The position numbers were made by a program, and so were the translations under genes. From NCBI GenBank assembly GCA_944470555.2, contig OX104134.1, positions 49,846,691-49,910,690 of the forward strand: DNA of 64,000 nucleotides, read 5' to 3'. Of the stretch, positions 1 to 12,030 are shown piece by piece. The notes beneath the pieces are model-generated. The model searched no databases. It saw only the letters and a list, made by a program, of their open reading frames with translations, and was not told the DNA's origin. Each line of letters begins with the position of its first letter. Position 1 is the stretch's first letter. The DNA comes from Heterobilharzia americana (taxonomy: Eukaryota; Platyhelminthes; Trematoda; Strigeidida; Schistosomatidae).

Positions 1-317
1 TCATGCTACTGTTTTTTTACTGACATACAACCGAACAGCATATTGGGGTGAAACTATTGCTTTCGATGCTGTTTCACTCAAGAGTTATATGACAAATGTG
101 TAGTGTAGCTTTCACAAATTGGTAATTAGACTTATGCAGAGATGCAATGGCAGCTAAGAATATTAGAAATGTAAATACGCTATCTGATTAGTTCAATTTC
201 CATATGAAGCTAATAAGCAGACCCTTGTTTGTCATGAAAATGCAATTTTGGCGCGAAAATTGATGCTTATCGTTGTTGAAGTACATGGTTTTTTAAGCAG
301 TATTCATCAAAGACTGA
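1..317. other. AT-rich sequence, nothing recognised
   Basis: No coding frame, RNA gene or repeat could be supported here on either strand. Confidence 0.5.
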
Positions 318-485
318 CATAAGTTGGGTAGCTATTGAAAACCCCGGAGAACCGGACGTCTGTTTCATCCTAGTACGGGACACCTCAGCAGTACGTTCCC
401 ACCATCTTGCTATAGATTAAACTCAGGGCTTACAGGTTTCCCAGGAGACGCGATACCCATTCAACTACTAGGTCCAGTTCTCTGG
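318..485 (-). mobile_element. tRNA-derived SINE, family 2, with hammerhead-like segment
   Basis: Read on the minus strand there is a tRNA-like head (A-box-like stretch about 451-472, B-box-like at 414-423), then a hammerhead-like module at 345-392, then a tail. The module reads CTGAGGT, a TCCCGTACTAGGA stem-loop with paired TCC/GGA ends, then TGAAAC and a GTC. This differs from the more common Sm-alpha module (CTGACGAGTCCCAAATAGGACGAAAC), so I treat it as a separate family. The core departs from CUGANGA, so self-cleavage is doubtful. The family grouping is mine, made by eye. Confidence 0.6.
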
Positions 486-529
486 GTTACCAAAGGTTCC
501 ACAACTGATTTCAGTTTGTAATGAACACA

Positions 530-765
530 ACCTCAAAAATAAAATCTCCATAAACATCAAAATACAACATATATTGATCGTGGTGACTAGCTTAGGAATC
601 CAAGATGCACGTTTCGTCCTAATTGGGATTCGTCAGCTGGACTTGCCTGCACCCCAGTGAGTGGTATTGTCCCCGCCGAGGCTCGAACCCACTACCCTTC
701 GCTTTAACACTAGAGCGTCGTCCACTAAGCCAGTGGGGTACGATAGCCACCTCTTGTGCAAATGA
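530..765 (-). mobile_element. Sm-alpha-type SINE (family 1) with hammerhead ribozyme motif
   Basis: On the minus strand the head carries a B-box match (GGGTTCGAGCC, about 680-690) and an A-box-like block near 725-745. A hammerhead module follows at 598-643: CTGACGA, a TCCCAATTAGGA hairpin, CGAAAC, then a short stem III ending in ATC. The flanks can pair as stem I (TCCAG with TTGGA). The order of pol III promoter then ribozyme is what is known for schistosome Sm-alpha SINEs. The G that would open stem II is an A here, but the CUGANGA and GAAA boxes are intact, which makes this one of the best preserved cores in the window. Confidence 0.75.
598..643 (-). ncRNA. hammerhead ribozyme motif (SINE-borne), core boxes intact
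   Basis: Both invariant boxes (CTGACGA and GAAA) are present, with a stem II hairpin (TCC/GGA) between them and an ATC cleavage triplet. Stem III would be only 2-3 bp, the minimal form known for Sm-alpha ribozymes. The first stem II pair is lost (A opposite C). Activity is inferred only. Confidence 0.6.
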
Positions 766-797
766 TGTCAGTTGTTGTAATGATAAAAGTAAATCCC

Positions 798-1076
798 CTT
801 TGCTATACAGGGCCGAATTGCTCGACCTCTGTTTGCAGATTGCCTCCTATGCGGAGGCCTTGATGATACCGGGTATTCATGATGTCATATTGATCTTGGT
901 GACTAGCAGGTACATCCAGTTGACGAGTCTCAAACAGGAAGAAGCACGCATCTTGGATCCCTCAGCTAGTCATCAAGATCAATATGACATCATGAATATC
1001 CAGAAGTATCGAGGCCACCGCATAAGATCTCATCTGTCAATAGGGGTCAAGCAGTTCGGCCCTGTATAGTGACGGG
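798..1076. repeat. palindromic SINE tail (inverted pair of family 1 tails)
   Basis: Positions 798-907 hold a family 1 SINE tail in minus orientation, and 965-1076 hold the same tail in plus orientation; both end in the block with CTATACAGGG or its complement. Between them, at 911-961, lies one plus-strand hammerhead module with a degraded core (TTGACGAG, then GAAGAAGC in place of CGAAAC). A 148-codon open frame over this stretch (623-1069) is an accident of the repeat and not a gene. The whole could fold into a hairpin with arms of about 110 bp. Confidence 0.7.
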
Positions 1077-1080
1077 AAAT

Positions 1081-3256
1081 TTCAAGTATAATTGCAACTA
1101 CATCATATATAATTGTAAACAAACAGATTATATCCTGTTGCGTTATGCGAAAAGATAACTGAATAAACTTAAATATTCTATGATCCCGTTTACGCTAAAT
1201 ACCGCTGGATTCTAAACTTCCTTCCTAATAGTTAGATAATTTGGATTGTAGCTGGATTTATATTGGAGAAAAATCTGTACTGCAAAAATACTGCAACCAT
1301 CAATTTAATTTGTTTTACGGCTTCATATATCATTCTTGAGCTCTTTCTTAACTGCCGCATCTGTAAGGTGCCTTCTCAGTGTTTTTGAATTTGCGAAATT
1401 TAAACTGTTGATTTCTTAGTGTTCACCCTATTCTTATGTTTATTCTTAAATAACGAACCTATCCCTACCCGTACATACCTATCTCTACTCCAAAAATTAT
1501 TCTAATAGCGTGAAAATACGCTGATTCATCCTGCTTACTTACTGATGATTAGATAAAAAATAAACAGTTCAATTACAGAGTGAAAACAACAAACATATAC
1601 TTTGGATTCATGGTGTAAACAGTAATCAGTATCTACACTGTAATTCAACTATTGAAACCACATAGAATTGCAATCTGTAAATGAATCATTTAAATATTTG
1701 TTTTTTTAGTGATTAAAAAAAACTTGCATGACTCATTGTCTTGATCAAAACAAATCCGTTTAAGTTAACAAAATGAATTACAGATTATACACTAAAAATT
1801 CAAGTGTTCTGGAACTTAATTCCATCCGAAGAAAAGAAAAAAGAATTCATAATTTGATTCCAAAAAGAAACGTTTTCAACCACGATCTGTTTACATATAT
1901 ATATAAACAGATTCATTTACATATTGATTCATGAGCGAATTTTGGTGCATAATTCCGCCGAATCAAAAGTTGATTTACTTTATGCAGTACACTTCTGCTA
2001 ATTACGAGAAATTTCGTTTGAAATTTAAGTAATTTTTGTCCACTCAAACCGTGGTTTCAGTTAGGTATTTATAGACGCTTACCAAGAAGCTGTGTTTAAG
2101 CCTTATGTTTGTTTTTGAGCAGCAAAAGACTTTAGAAAAGTCATACTTTCAAGGAATCATGTGTATAGGCAATTCGAAGTGTTTTTTCTTCAACATATAG
2201 TTTTAATTGAAGTGTTACAATATGATAGCAAATAACTCATATACTTGATTATAGTTCTTCTATTTGTTTATTGTCTTTCTATTTACTGTAGAGATTTACT
2301 TAAATCGGTAAACCTATCTGTTACTGGCCTGGTAAATTTAGAAAGTTAGATGTTGCTTATCAACTTTTTCTTCTGCCAGTGTATGAACTTAAATCATTTA
2401 CTGTCTGTGAATTAAGTTATGTATCTGTATAGTCATGAATTTAAACCTTGAAATAAACAGGCAAAGCTTCAGCCGGCATCAGAAACTGGCGAAAAAACTT
2501 TCGTCAGTATTTACTCTAGAAGCTACAACACCTTAGAATCAGAAGTAATGCAAATTAGGACACAATTTTGCTAGTTAGTTGCATCGCAGTTAAGTAGGAA
2601 AGATGCAAACTTCAAATAGTTTGTGACAAGACGGATAACTTCATCGTGAAATGTCAGCAGAAGGAGCAGTGAAACCTAGCTAGCAATGGGAAACATTTTT
2701 AATTCAATATTTTTCATTGACTACTACTACTGTAATGTGCTCGTTATAGTCGGGTACCATTTTAAATGAATTGCTGAAGAGTTAATTGTTATGAACATGA
2801 TGATAAGCATCTTCACATAGCATGGTCATCAATCATAATTATTGTTAAACATTCCTTTTCATTTTCATAGGTCATTGATTGTTGGGAACCAGCTCTCCAA
2901 AAATAGCATGATCAATCCCCCAGCTTACTGACTTATGTTTGCTCATATTATTAGGAAAGTCGTGACTAGAAGGTATTTTTCTAAAGTTTTATTTACAGTA
3001 CATTTCAGTTTTAGTTTACCATAGAGTATATTTCAGTGTGATTTGACAAGGAAACCGTAATGATTTTTTGCCTCAAGTGCATTTATTGCTTAACTATCTA
3101 GAAGACATTCAGAAAGTCCGACTTGAATGACTTCCGTGCTTTATCTACAACTACTCGTTTTTATATTTCAGGATCAATTATGATTTAAAATAAAGATATG
3201 TATTGTGGCGAATCTTTATAACTCAGGGTGTGAATGTAAAGTGTAAGTGCTTCTCA
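1081..3256. other. AT-rich sequence, nothing recognised
   Basis: No supported gene. A small palindrome at about 1885-1915 (CTGTTTA ... TAAACAG around ATATATAT) is the only structure noticed. Confidence 0.45.
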
Positions 3257-3404
3257 GAGCTTTGACTTCATTTGGCAAAGGTTTTAATGTCAGGCTAGAT
3301 GTCATCATCAGTGCATCATAGTTTCATAAGGAAGTGAAGCCCTAGTGCAGTGATGACAGTGTCTAGCACGGCATTGAAACCTATGCCAAATAAAGCCAAA
3401 GCTC
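3257..3404. repeat. imperfect hairpin / MITE-like inverted repeat
   Basis: The left arm 3257-3315 starts GAGCTTTGACTTCATTTGGC. The right arm 3344-3404 ends with the near-complement, GCCAAATAAAGCCAAAGCTC. Further blocks also match in inverted order (GTCATCATCAGTGCA against GTGCAGTGATGAC, and TTTTAATG against CATTGAAA). Arms are about 60 bp with roughly 80% complementarity by eye and a loop of about 28 bp. There is no coding capacity. It may be a miniature transposon or a generic hairpin; no target-site duplication was evident. Confidence 0.55.
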
Positions 3405-4582
3405 AGGGGAAAACGTGCTTTCAACAAAGATGTGTATATTGTATTTTTCAGAGTGAACAAATCACGTGAAAGGTAACAGAGTGGTATAAATAAACAAGTA
3501 TGCTATCAAGAAACAAGTTACTCTTCAGTCTTTTGAAACCAGAAGCTGTGCATAACTAAATGAGTTTTCACTTTGATTGATTTGTAGTAATCTTATGTTT
3601 TTTACTTGTAACCTAAAAATGTAGAGTTATTCGTTTTTTTGTCTTATAGGCGCAATACCAAATATGTTGTCGGTTGTCTAAGCGTGCTTAAGTGGTTTAC
3701 AGCACTCAACTCTTTTAAGGAAATTGACGGATACTCTACTCGGAAGTGAGATAAGACCGGACTACTGATAATCAAGCCTTTTTTTTAATATGTTACACTA
3801 AATTTATTATTTGTTGATTTATACAGTAGAAGACCAAGATCTTCACAGTGCTGTTTACTCTGTATGCATGCAAAAGCAACGGATATCAATAGTTATGCCC
3901 ATTTTTCCAATATAATGCTTTCTCTTGAAACGAATTTATGACGTAAAACAACAATGTCACAAATAGCCTTTCGACACCACTTTGATCATATGATGACTGA
4001 AACTTATTTTCATAATTATCTCCATTTAACCCAGTTATGAATATACTTGATCAAAAGTAGTACATTGTACAATCAGATACTTTCACATAAGTGTATTCAA
4101 TGAATTACTGATCTGTAACGAAACGAAAAGGATTTATGATATGATATTTTGATATACTAATAATGCATGATGTAACTTCCATAAGCCTTGTCAAAGCTCA
4201 CTGGAGTCTTATAAGTCTCATCAAACTTTCTATTTAGGCTTTTTTAAGTTGTCGAGCTTTATGGCCATGGAATGTTAGGCGACAAAAATTACAAACGCTT
4301 ATTACTAGATACTTTAATGCATGGCTCACTTTTATGATTACCACTGCGGCTGAATATGTGATAAGGAGAGTAATGGAGACCGTAAATTGTAAAAGGTTTT
4401 ATGGCAGCTTTACTAAGCTTGAAATGTCTTACTTTGGATGAAGTGCTTCAAAAACGTTTGGACAGTCTATGTATCTGTATGCCCACGTGCTAATAAAAGT
4501 CAGGTAACCTACAAATAAGTGTGTTATCGGAGCTCAATACTCAAGTTTGTTAATGTACTGTATTTTTAGTATTATTGCTTGT
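3405..4582. other. AT-rich sequence, nothing recognised
   Basis: No gene, RNA or mobile-element signature could be supported. Confidence 0.45.
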
Positions 4583-4635
4583 GCGAAATAAGCATCCTGG
4601 AACCCACTGCTAGCTACTATCCGTCATTACTACAC
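4583..4635 (+). mobile_element. SINE fragment (family 1, ribozyme 3' part and tail start)
   Basis: The stretch reads CGAAATAAGCATCCTGGAAC, then the tail block CACTGCTAGCTACTATCC. It matches the 3' side of the Sm-alpha hammerhead module and the start of the SINE tail. The head and first half of the ribozyme are absent, so this is a short relic. Confidence 0.55.
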
Positions 4636-4740
4636 TTTATTTTTGTTGTTGAATGTTCACTTATTTGTCTGCACAGAGCAATCGGCCAAAGTTGGAGTAT
4701 GCAGTACTAAAGCTGATAACTTAACTGTGAAAATAGCGTT

Positions 4741-4925
4741 GACTGATAGCTAAAAGTGGAATTCAGGACTGATTTTTTGTACTATTTAAAACCTATCAGC
4801 CAGGTTTACCTGCAAGCCAAGTGAAAGCTGATGATACCATTCAAACTTGAACCTACCACCCACCCCTTCAAACGTCACAGCTTATGCACTGGGTCACTCA
4901 GTCATCAAGGCCACTTTTTGTGCAG
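4741..4925 (-). mobile_element. family 1 SINE, decayed
   Basis: On the minus strand a tRNA-like head lies at about 4830-4915 (AGTGACCCAGTGCATAAGC, then GGTTCAAGTTTGAATGG as a degraded B box). A much mutated hammerhead module follows at 4756-4806 (GGCTGATAGG ... AGTACAAAAAATC), then the tail start. The GAAA box is lost, so the ribozyme should be dead. Confidence 0.55.
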
Positions 4926-7279
4926 CAGATATAGCTTGATGTTATGACTTGTAAATTCTCTTTGTTGATTGGTTCCAAACAAAATGATGGGGGAAAATGC
5001 GAACAGGTGATCGACTAATTCGGTACAAGCCAATCAACAATAAGAGTCAACAAAACATAAAGCGAATTATGTCAGTGTTTACATTTGTTACCAATTAGGA
5101 TGTCTGCATTAAGTGAATTTGATTTCAGTTTGTATTTCTTTCAAAGTAATGACACGATCATAATATTCTACGTATAATAAAAACTTTCTTAATTCTTTAC
5201 TTTTTACTATGCGATTTTCAGCTGTTTGATGAGACTTAGTGTGTTTCCGTTTAATCTCTCATCGGTTGTTACAGAAGTATCACCAAAGAGTATGACCCAG
5301 CATCAGAAATGATTGGTGAAATCAATCCATTTCATATTACGGTGTTTGTTGCATACTACATATATTTCATGTAGTTGTTGTTGTCTGGACTAAACATAAC
5401 CTGGAATCCAAGTTCTAGTGAACTAAGCCTACTTGAAATAGTAGTGAGAAACAACAACTGGAGAAATATCACAGTCAGGTTGAAAGCTTCTCAGTAAGAT
5501 ATACTACCTACCACCTTTCAAGATGAGACAATAAGTCTGAAATTCTATGCAGAACAAGTCATGACGAGGTCAACAGTTCAAAATGTACTGAAAATAATTT
5601 TCTAAATTTCATACTTTTATGTTACACAGAAATTATTGGCCAGAGTCCTTGAAAGACTTATACTTTATTTTCCGAGAGAGATGAAAGTATTCCCTGCTCA
5701 TATAATAAAATGCAATCAGAAGTATATTTTAAAAGCCCGTATAGTGCTTATTTAACAATGTAAGGTTGCCAGTAGACATGCTGATGTTCAGCACAGTCTC
5801 ACAAACTAAAACAGGATTAACAGTCTTTCAGTGCATAAAACCTTGTTTTTTATCTAAGTGGGAAGTTGTCCAGCGCCATATCTACTGGTTACCGTAGGGT
5901 GGGTGATACTTCAACTTATAAAATCCTGCCAGAGATTTTCATTTGCAACTCACTTGAAAGTTCGAAGCTTTTTTTGAAACATTTTACTCAGAACATCATA
6001 AAACTCATCTTAGTAGAAAGGCACTCATCAGTACTTCTGATAGGTCAATAAAACTAAGCTTAGAATTCAGTAGTGCTCTATCAGTAGACAAAAACAATTC
6101 AAAGGAAATATGGCTCGAAAAGTAATAAAAAAGAGAATTTTTTGGATCAAAGTAGGTACAATAATACTGATAACTCACATATGTACCTAACCAGTGACTG
6201 AGGGTGAGGATTTTTTTAAAATGTTTCCTTCTAGATCGAATATTCATAGACGCGCTTAGCTTAGGCTATAAGTTCCCAACCAAGTAAAGAAGACTAAAAA
6301 GATTTTCAAAATGTTTTCTTTTCTAGTGGTCATATAGAAAGGTTGGATGACAGTGAACCAAGTTTACCCATCTTAAGAAAAAAACCTCTCCTTTAGAAAC
6401 TTTTTTTATTGTTTTTAAGATGACAGTTTTAAAACACTTCTCTTATGTAATGTTATGAATATGTGTAAACGTGCTTTCTTCAGAGGACTATTCAGAAAAA
6501 TTTTACAGTTTCACTTTTAAAATATTTCTTTATCTGCAGTAAGCACTGGTGCCAAAATTTTTGAATGGAAGAAATCGATAGAAATCTAAAATTTTAGCTT
6601 GATTCCACTTCTGCAAATAAAGAGGATTGCAGACATCTTCTTGTTAACTACTTTCAAACTGCACACCTTACTAAATAAATTGCAGCAAAGTTTGATTACT
6701 AGTTTTTGAGTGAAGTATTCATTTTTTTTTCACATGAATACCAAAATTCATACGTTTGATCAAAATATTGTTATTGTTATCTGGATGATTGTTAATCAGT
6801 TGAGAATAATCTGCACTGTACAAGTAAAACATCCACCAACTGCATACTAAGCAGTGGGACGCTTTACATCCTACGGTATCAATTTTATTCCTTCAAACGG
6901 TAACCAGTACCAGATAAGGTACGTTATGCTTTTTCACTGGGTCGTGAAGGCCTTAAACCTGAAGTTTATATCAGCAGTTACAATACTTATATTGCCTAGA
7001 GGTTATATCAGAAAGCAGTTATGAGTAACTATAAATTTCATTATTTCTTGATACATGCATTATGTTCTTCACTTTTGTGAGACACTCTAAGTTAGGGTAT
7101 TGGTGAGTGATCAAAGTAGTGAATAGCAATTTCATGCTTTCCTGAATCTCAAACCAAATCCGCTTGTATAAATGTTTTCACCGCTACAGGTTGCCTAAAG
7201 TTACTTATCATATACAAGGAGGTTCATTTTTTCGAATTGTCAGAAGTCCTAATATGGAATGAGACCAACTTTACAAGGG
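4926..7279. other. AT-rich sequence, one doubtful SINE relic
   Basis: No gene could be supported. Around 6830-6970 there is a stretch faintly like a minus-strand SINE head (ends in GTCGTGAAGGCC, with CTTCAAACGGTAACC before it), too decayed to call with confidence. Confidence 0.4.
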
Positions 7280-7440
7280 GTGACTATTATATCTTCATAG
7301 CCTAGTGAATAACTCTGTGACATTTGAAGCAAGGGGTATATATTGGGTTTGAGTCTCAGCGAAAACAAATCCAACCACTGGAATGTAAGTAAATCCATCT
7401 GACGAGTCCCAAATAGAATGATACACACATCTTGTCTTTC
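7280..7440 (+). mobile_element. family 1 SINE, tail missing
   Basis: The head runs from about 7290 (AGCCTAGTGAATAACTCTG as the A-box region, GGGTTTGAGTCTC as the B box at about 7345). A hammerhead module at 7392-7435 reads CCATCTGACGAGTCCCAAAT, then AGAATGATAC. CTGACGA is intact, but GAAAC has become GATAC and stem II is weakened (TCC against GAA). The copy lies about 75 bp from the 3' end of the RTE copy at 7516-8860 and lacks the usual tail. Confidence 0.65.
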
Positions 7441-7515
7441 TTTCTTTGCAGGTGTTTATCCGGAACACTAAAAGTTCGATGATTGAAGTTAATCGGACAG
7501 GAAACGTTTTTCCCA

Positions 7516-8860
7516 ATTATTATTAATATTATATTATTAGTCCCTTGGGTTCTTAATGGAACATTGGGGTTCAGTAGCCCGTCTCCAGTGAACTCTGTTC
7601 TCTCAAATCTTTTGAACCTAGCTCTACGACAGCCCAAAAGCTCTCATTTCCTCTCGCACGACATCCTCTATGTCACCCTCGGACACCCAACTCGTCGCTT
7701 TCCATCGGGGTTCCACTTGAGGGCGATAGCTTCTTGATTGGTTCGTTGCCAGAGTTCCTTGTTGCTGATTCTTTCTGGCCATCTGATCTTCAGTAACGAT
7801 AGTAGGCAGTTGTTGATGAATGTCTGTAGTTTGTTGGAAATGCTTTTCGTAACGCGCCAAGTCTCTGAACCATATAGCAACACTGACTTGACGTTGGTGT
7901 TCAAAATCCGGATCTTGTTCATGCTTCATGCTGAGCGCAGAAGATCTCCACACTGGTTTCAGGCTAATGAACGCCTGTCTTGCTGTCTTTCCGATTCTGA
8001 CTTTGACATCCTCGTCTGTCCCGCCTGTAGTTGAAACAGTGCTTCCTAGATAGGTGAAGGAGGTTACTTCCTTTAAGTTTCTCCCCTTGATGGTGACTGG
8101 AGTTTGTTGTTGTTGGTGCGGTATCTTCATCACCTCTGTCTTCTCTATATTCACTTGAAGTCCCGTTTTCTCTGCCTCTTCTGCCAACTTGTTAGTTTTC
8201 GCCTATAGATCTTCAAGTTTGTGTGACATCAGACACAAGCCATCAGCGAAATCCAGATCTTCTGGGTTCTTTTCCGCGGTGCAGCGTATCCCCTTCTTCT
8301 CGCTCCCCACTGTTGTCTGCTGCATGATCCAGTCGACCACTATCGGGAATATCATAGGGGATAGTAGGCAACCTTGTTTCACTCCTATCTTCACATCAAA
8401 AGCATCACTGAGCTTACCATTATGAATCACTTGGCATGTGGCGTCTTCATATAGTTGTTGAATGAGGTTGATAAAGGTGTGTGGTATTCCGTAGTGTTGA
8501 AGAAGTTTCCAAATTACTTCTCAGTCGACGCTGTCAAAGGCCTTCTCAAAGTCGATGAAGTTGGGGTGTAGAGTTGACTGTCAATCTGGGCTGTCTTGCT
8601 GGGTTCAAACATGGTGCGGACATTCCATGTCCCCACGTTTACTTTCGCTTTCATTGAGAGAGAGAAGACAGATCGGCCAGTCGGCTTCCCGAAGGCTTTC
8701 ACCAATCGGCATCATTTGGCCTCTCCGATTCCAGCGAGGAATAATTTTGTTTGTGCTTTGAAGTTTTTTAGCGGTTAGATTTGTTTTCCGGGGTAGGGTT
8801 GCTAGCCCTATACTCAACCTTCCCTCTTTACCCAGGCTTAGGACCGGCTAGTAACTAGTG
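7516..8860 (-). mobile_element. RTE-clade non-LTR retrotransposon, internally deleted (copy E)
   Basis: The 5' end on the minus strand (about 8860) begins with the same block as copies B-D (CTAGTTAC, CCGGTCCTAAG). The 5' UTR runs straight into the start of an AP-type endonuclease (VGTWNVRTMFEPSK, about 8580-8650). The sequence then jumps into the reverse transcriptase palm (FIDFEKAFDSVD) with the rest of the endonuclease and the RT fingers missing. The 3' end carries an (AAT)n-like tail at 7515-7540, typical of RTE elements. It is diverged from copies A-D and therefore older or from a different subfamily. Confidence 0.8.
7600..8575 (-). pseudogene. reverse transcriptase fragment of RTE copy E
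   Basis: In order on the minus strand: palm motif FEKAFDSVD followed by a stop (about 8520-8575); HYGIPHTFINLIQQLYEDAT; GKLSDAFDVKIGVKQGC, then LLSPMIF; the catalytic box as DLDFADGLCLMSH (about 8240-8260); then EKTGLQVNIEKTEVMKIP and SFTYLGSTVSTTGG. After a frameshift near 7920 come NTNVKSVLLYGSETWRVTK and ISNKLQTFINNCL, ending in WNPDGKRRVGCPRVT. The normal FADD catalytic pair is FADG here, so the second aspartate is lost. With at least two stops and one frameshift it cannot encode an active enzyme. Part of the region just before the C-terminal WNPDG block is also missing. Confidence 0.8.
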
Positions 8861-11800
8861 AGCCCAATAAATATCTAAAATACATGCTTATATTACAAGA
8901 AATCGTATATGATTTAGTCTAATGAGAATATTTCATTATTCAGCAGACATGGTCTAACTAGCTTTAATAAACAAACCACGTCTCACTATGTGCTCAATTA
9001 CCATTGTTCAGTTTTTGAACACAACATTGTTTCATTATCTTCGTCATCGTGAAAGAAAAAACCTTCCCACCAGAAATATATTCAACTGATTTCAAAGTGA
9101 ATCTATGTGGTGACGATTTATGTAATATTTTTGTCGTAACCAAGAGCACTGAGAACAAATAAACATTGTTCTGAAGAATAAAGAAGAATAATTTCAGGCA
9201 GTTTTCGTTATCCACCCTCTTCCACGTGTGCACTATACTATGCGTGTGCATTTGTTTACATTTATGTTGCTGTTGTTGTTGATGTTGATGCTGACGTAAA
9301 TAAGTAACTTAATAGGTATCAAAATGAAAATTGTGTAGGCGGGCATGTGTAAGTTTTCTAAGTCCACATTTTTTGGCATAGGTATAGTTCGGTTTTTTCT
9401 CGCAGATTGTTGTATCTTAAGAAATACATAACACTGAAGGAAATAAATTAGTCAAGTGATTAGATACTAATAGTGTTGAGCAAACTGATGAAAATATCGG
9501 GTGGTAATTAGTTGTTACAAGCCTGGAAATAGCATAGTGCTAGTTTACATGATGTTAAAGAATTGTAAAAGATGATGAAATCAGGAAAGAATAACTGGTA
9601 TCAGTAAAACGACATAATATGTTTCTGTTACGGCCCTATAACTTCAATAATCACGAATTTCCAAATTCAAAGTGATCATAATTGAGGAAAATAATCTTAT
9701 TTCTTGGTGTTAGTAGTTCTGGGTTACACTTCCTGGTAAATGTTTTTGCTAAACTTGCATTCGTGAAAACCCTATTATAGAACACACTAATCACAATTAT
9801 AGAACTGTCAAAAACAAAGAAAAATTGATTTTTTCACGCAGATAAGAACTTGAATAATCTGTAGTTCAGCACCTAATAGTAATGCTTGAATATGTGAATC
9901 TCTTAGCTATTGCTGTCTAAAAGAATTTGTTTAACTATAAAAAACACCAGTCCTTTACTTCTATCCATGTTCAATTTGTACTGAGATGAGGTGAACTGAT
10001 TTATGATTATTTCGTGCATACGAACACTTACTTGTATTGCAATTATGCTACAAATGGGAGAAATATTGTTTGTGGCTGAAACAGCATGAGGAAATGACTA
10101 GATATTGGGTTTACTAAGATCCCTCAAAGAGTGCTAATTCACGAACAGAGATGCTCTGGCCCTATCACAATGGACGCATTTTGATCATCAGACATCTGTA
10201 TATTTTCAAAGCGTTCCTTTGTGACATGTTAAGATGCATGAGCTTATTTATAGTTGGATATCTTGAGATATGCGAACATTTATAGTAAAATGCAACCACT
10301 GTCAGAAAAGCCTGTTAGTAGGACGTCATGAAAGCGTGTAAACAATTTAAGTTCTAGGATAACATGTCGAAAACAAGAGTTGTTCAAAGACATTCTTATG
10401 TTGATATCCAATAGTCAGAAGCAAACATGTTGATTGACAAGAATGATGGACCTGCTGTCTTGCATATTTGTTCACTTAGATGTGGAAAAATAGAAAGTAT
10501 AATTAAAAGAAGATGAAAAGAGGTCTGAATGAAAATGAAATAGGTACATATTTTGATAACTATTTCTATGTCTGACGATTTACTACCCGGAACCACCACC
10601 CACTTTGGTTGCTTAGCGAAGTCCAAAAAGCAGACCTACACAAAAACCACCAGTTAACGAACCCATTGTTTGGTTTTGGCCACTTTCAGCTTTCATCTAC
10701 TTCACTCTCACTCTACATAGTACTATCCAATATGGTGGTTAGATATATCATTTCTTCCAAAGACTGATTCTATAGACTTCAGTAGTATCATTGTCGCCAG
10801 TTAGACAAAAAGTAGGAGACTGCGTCATTTTTGACATCATGTTTTTGAAGTAAATGATCTCTAACTATAAACATTCAAATCGTACAACAAAACAAGGTCA
10901 AAGAGATGCTTATTAATATATAATTTTCGAAATCATCGTGAATCATATAAAACTATTTCCTGAGTGGATCATTTCACGCTGACATACAGCATGCAACTTA
11001 AGTTTTCCCTGGACATGAAAATTCCTCGCAACAATATGTATCTCAATAAAATATTGTCAGTGAAGTCAGTTTTTATAGATAATTTAATTGTACTGAGTTT
11101 AAAGGTTACCGTATTACTGATTGAAAACACTAATTTGATTTCTTTATCTACGCAGGAAAGGTAGCTTTTTCATGAAGTATGGAAACCTATTTGGTTGTTT
11201 TTCAAAGTTCTCTCTGGAACCACACCAAATTTAAACTTTATTTATCTTAGTCATGTACTTTACCACAGATTTTCTTAGCTAACAATCACTGCTTAGAAAT
11301 ACCTAATGATATTCCTTCTTGAACTTGAGTTCAGCATTACACATGCAGTTATTTTTCACCTTTCTTGCTTTTTTGGCCCTGTTAACGGGATTGATAACCT
11401 GAAACATCCCATATAAATAGAGTGTCTCATTTGTACTTCCGTAAGGTGTCTTTGTCTTGTGCTGGCTTATTTTTTTCTGTCGCAGATATGTGCAGATGTA
11501 TGTTTACTTATTACTCACGAAATAAATCTTTCCACTGGAAGCCAATATTTTTGTTCATCTTACTGATTCTCTAACTAATATTTGGACGTGAAGAAAAATT
11601 TAAATTTTAGCCACTGTTTATGACTTTCTAGGAGTTCACGCTGACTTAAAAATGTTTAGTAAAGCCTGGTAACATTTAATGTATAACGAGTGCATCACCC
11701 AGTGCCACGTTTAATACGTGGCTTTAACACAGACCTGGAAAACTTTTTCGGCATAAGGATGAGCTTATTGTGGAATATAGTCACTGTCTACTTAAATTAT

Positions 11801-11869
11801 TACATCTGGCTTTTCATGGATAAGGTTTGCAATACAAGTTATTGGGCCACTTTTGATGTCTCTTGCCTG
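8861..11869. other. AT-rich sequence, nothing recognised
   Basis: Short open frames (60-85 codons) exist but show no motif and no family resemblance. A minor TTG/TGA trinucleotide-rich patch lies at about 9264-9293. Confidence 0.45.
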
Positions 11870-12030
11870 GTGATGGCTGTTAGTGGAATGCAGGACGCGC
11901 GTTTTGTCTTATTTTGAACTGGTCAGCCAGGTGTATCTGTGATTGATGGTATCCCGACTGATACTTGAACCCAGTATCAATCGCTCTGAACTTCATAACA
12001 TTATCCACTGGTCTACTATATCACTTAGAA
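11870..12030 (-). mobile_element. family 1 SINE
   Basis: On the minus strand: head with AGTGGATAATGTTATGAAG (about 11990-12010) and B box GGGTTCAAGTATC (about 11963-11975), then a hammerhead module at 11884-11933 (CTGACCA, TTCAAAATAAGA, CAAAACGCGCGTCCTG). The second core box is CAAAAC instead of CGAAAC and CUGANGA has changed, so the ribozyme is probably inactive. Confidence 0.65.

Noticed and set aside
623..1069. 148-codon open frame
   Set aside because: It runs through a minus-strand SINE and the palindromic SINE tails; the reading is explained by the repeats.
3670..3770. tRNA-like stretch (GTGCTTAAGTGGTTTACAGC)
   Set aside because: No B box at the right distance.
6830..6970. Degenerate SINE head
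   Set aside because: Similarity is limited to a few short blocks; kept only as a remark.
7483..8425. Plus-strand frames over the RTE copy E
   Set aside because: They are antisense to clear RT motifs on the minus strand.
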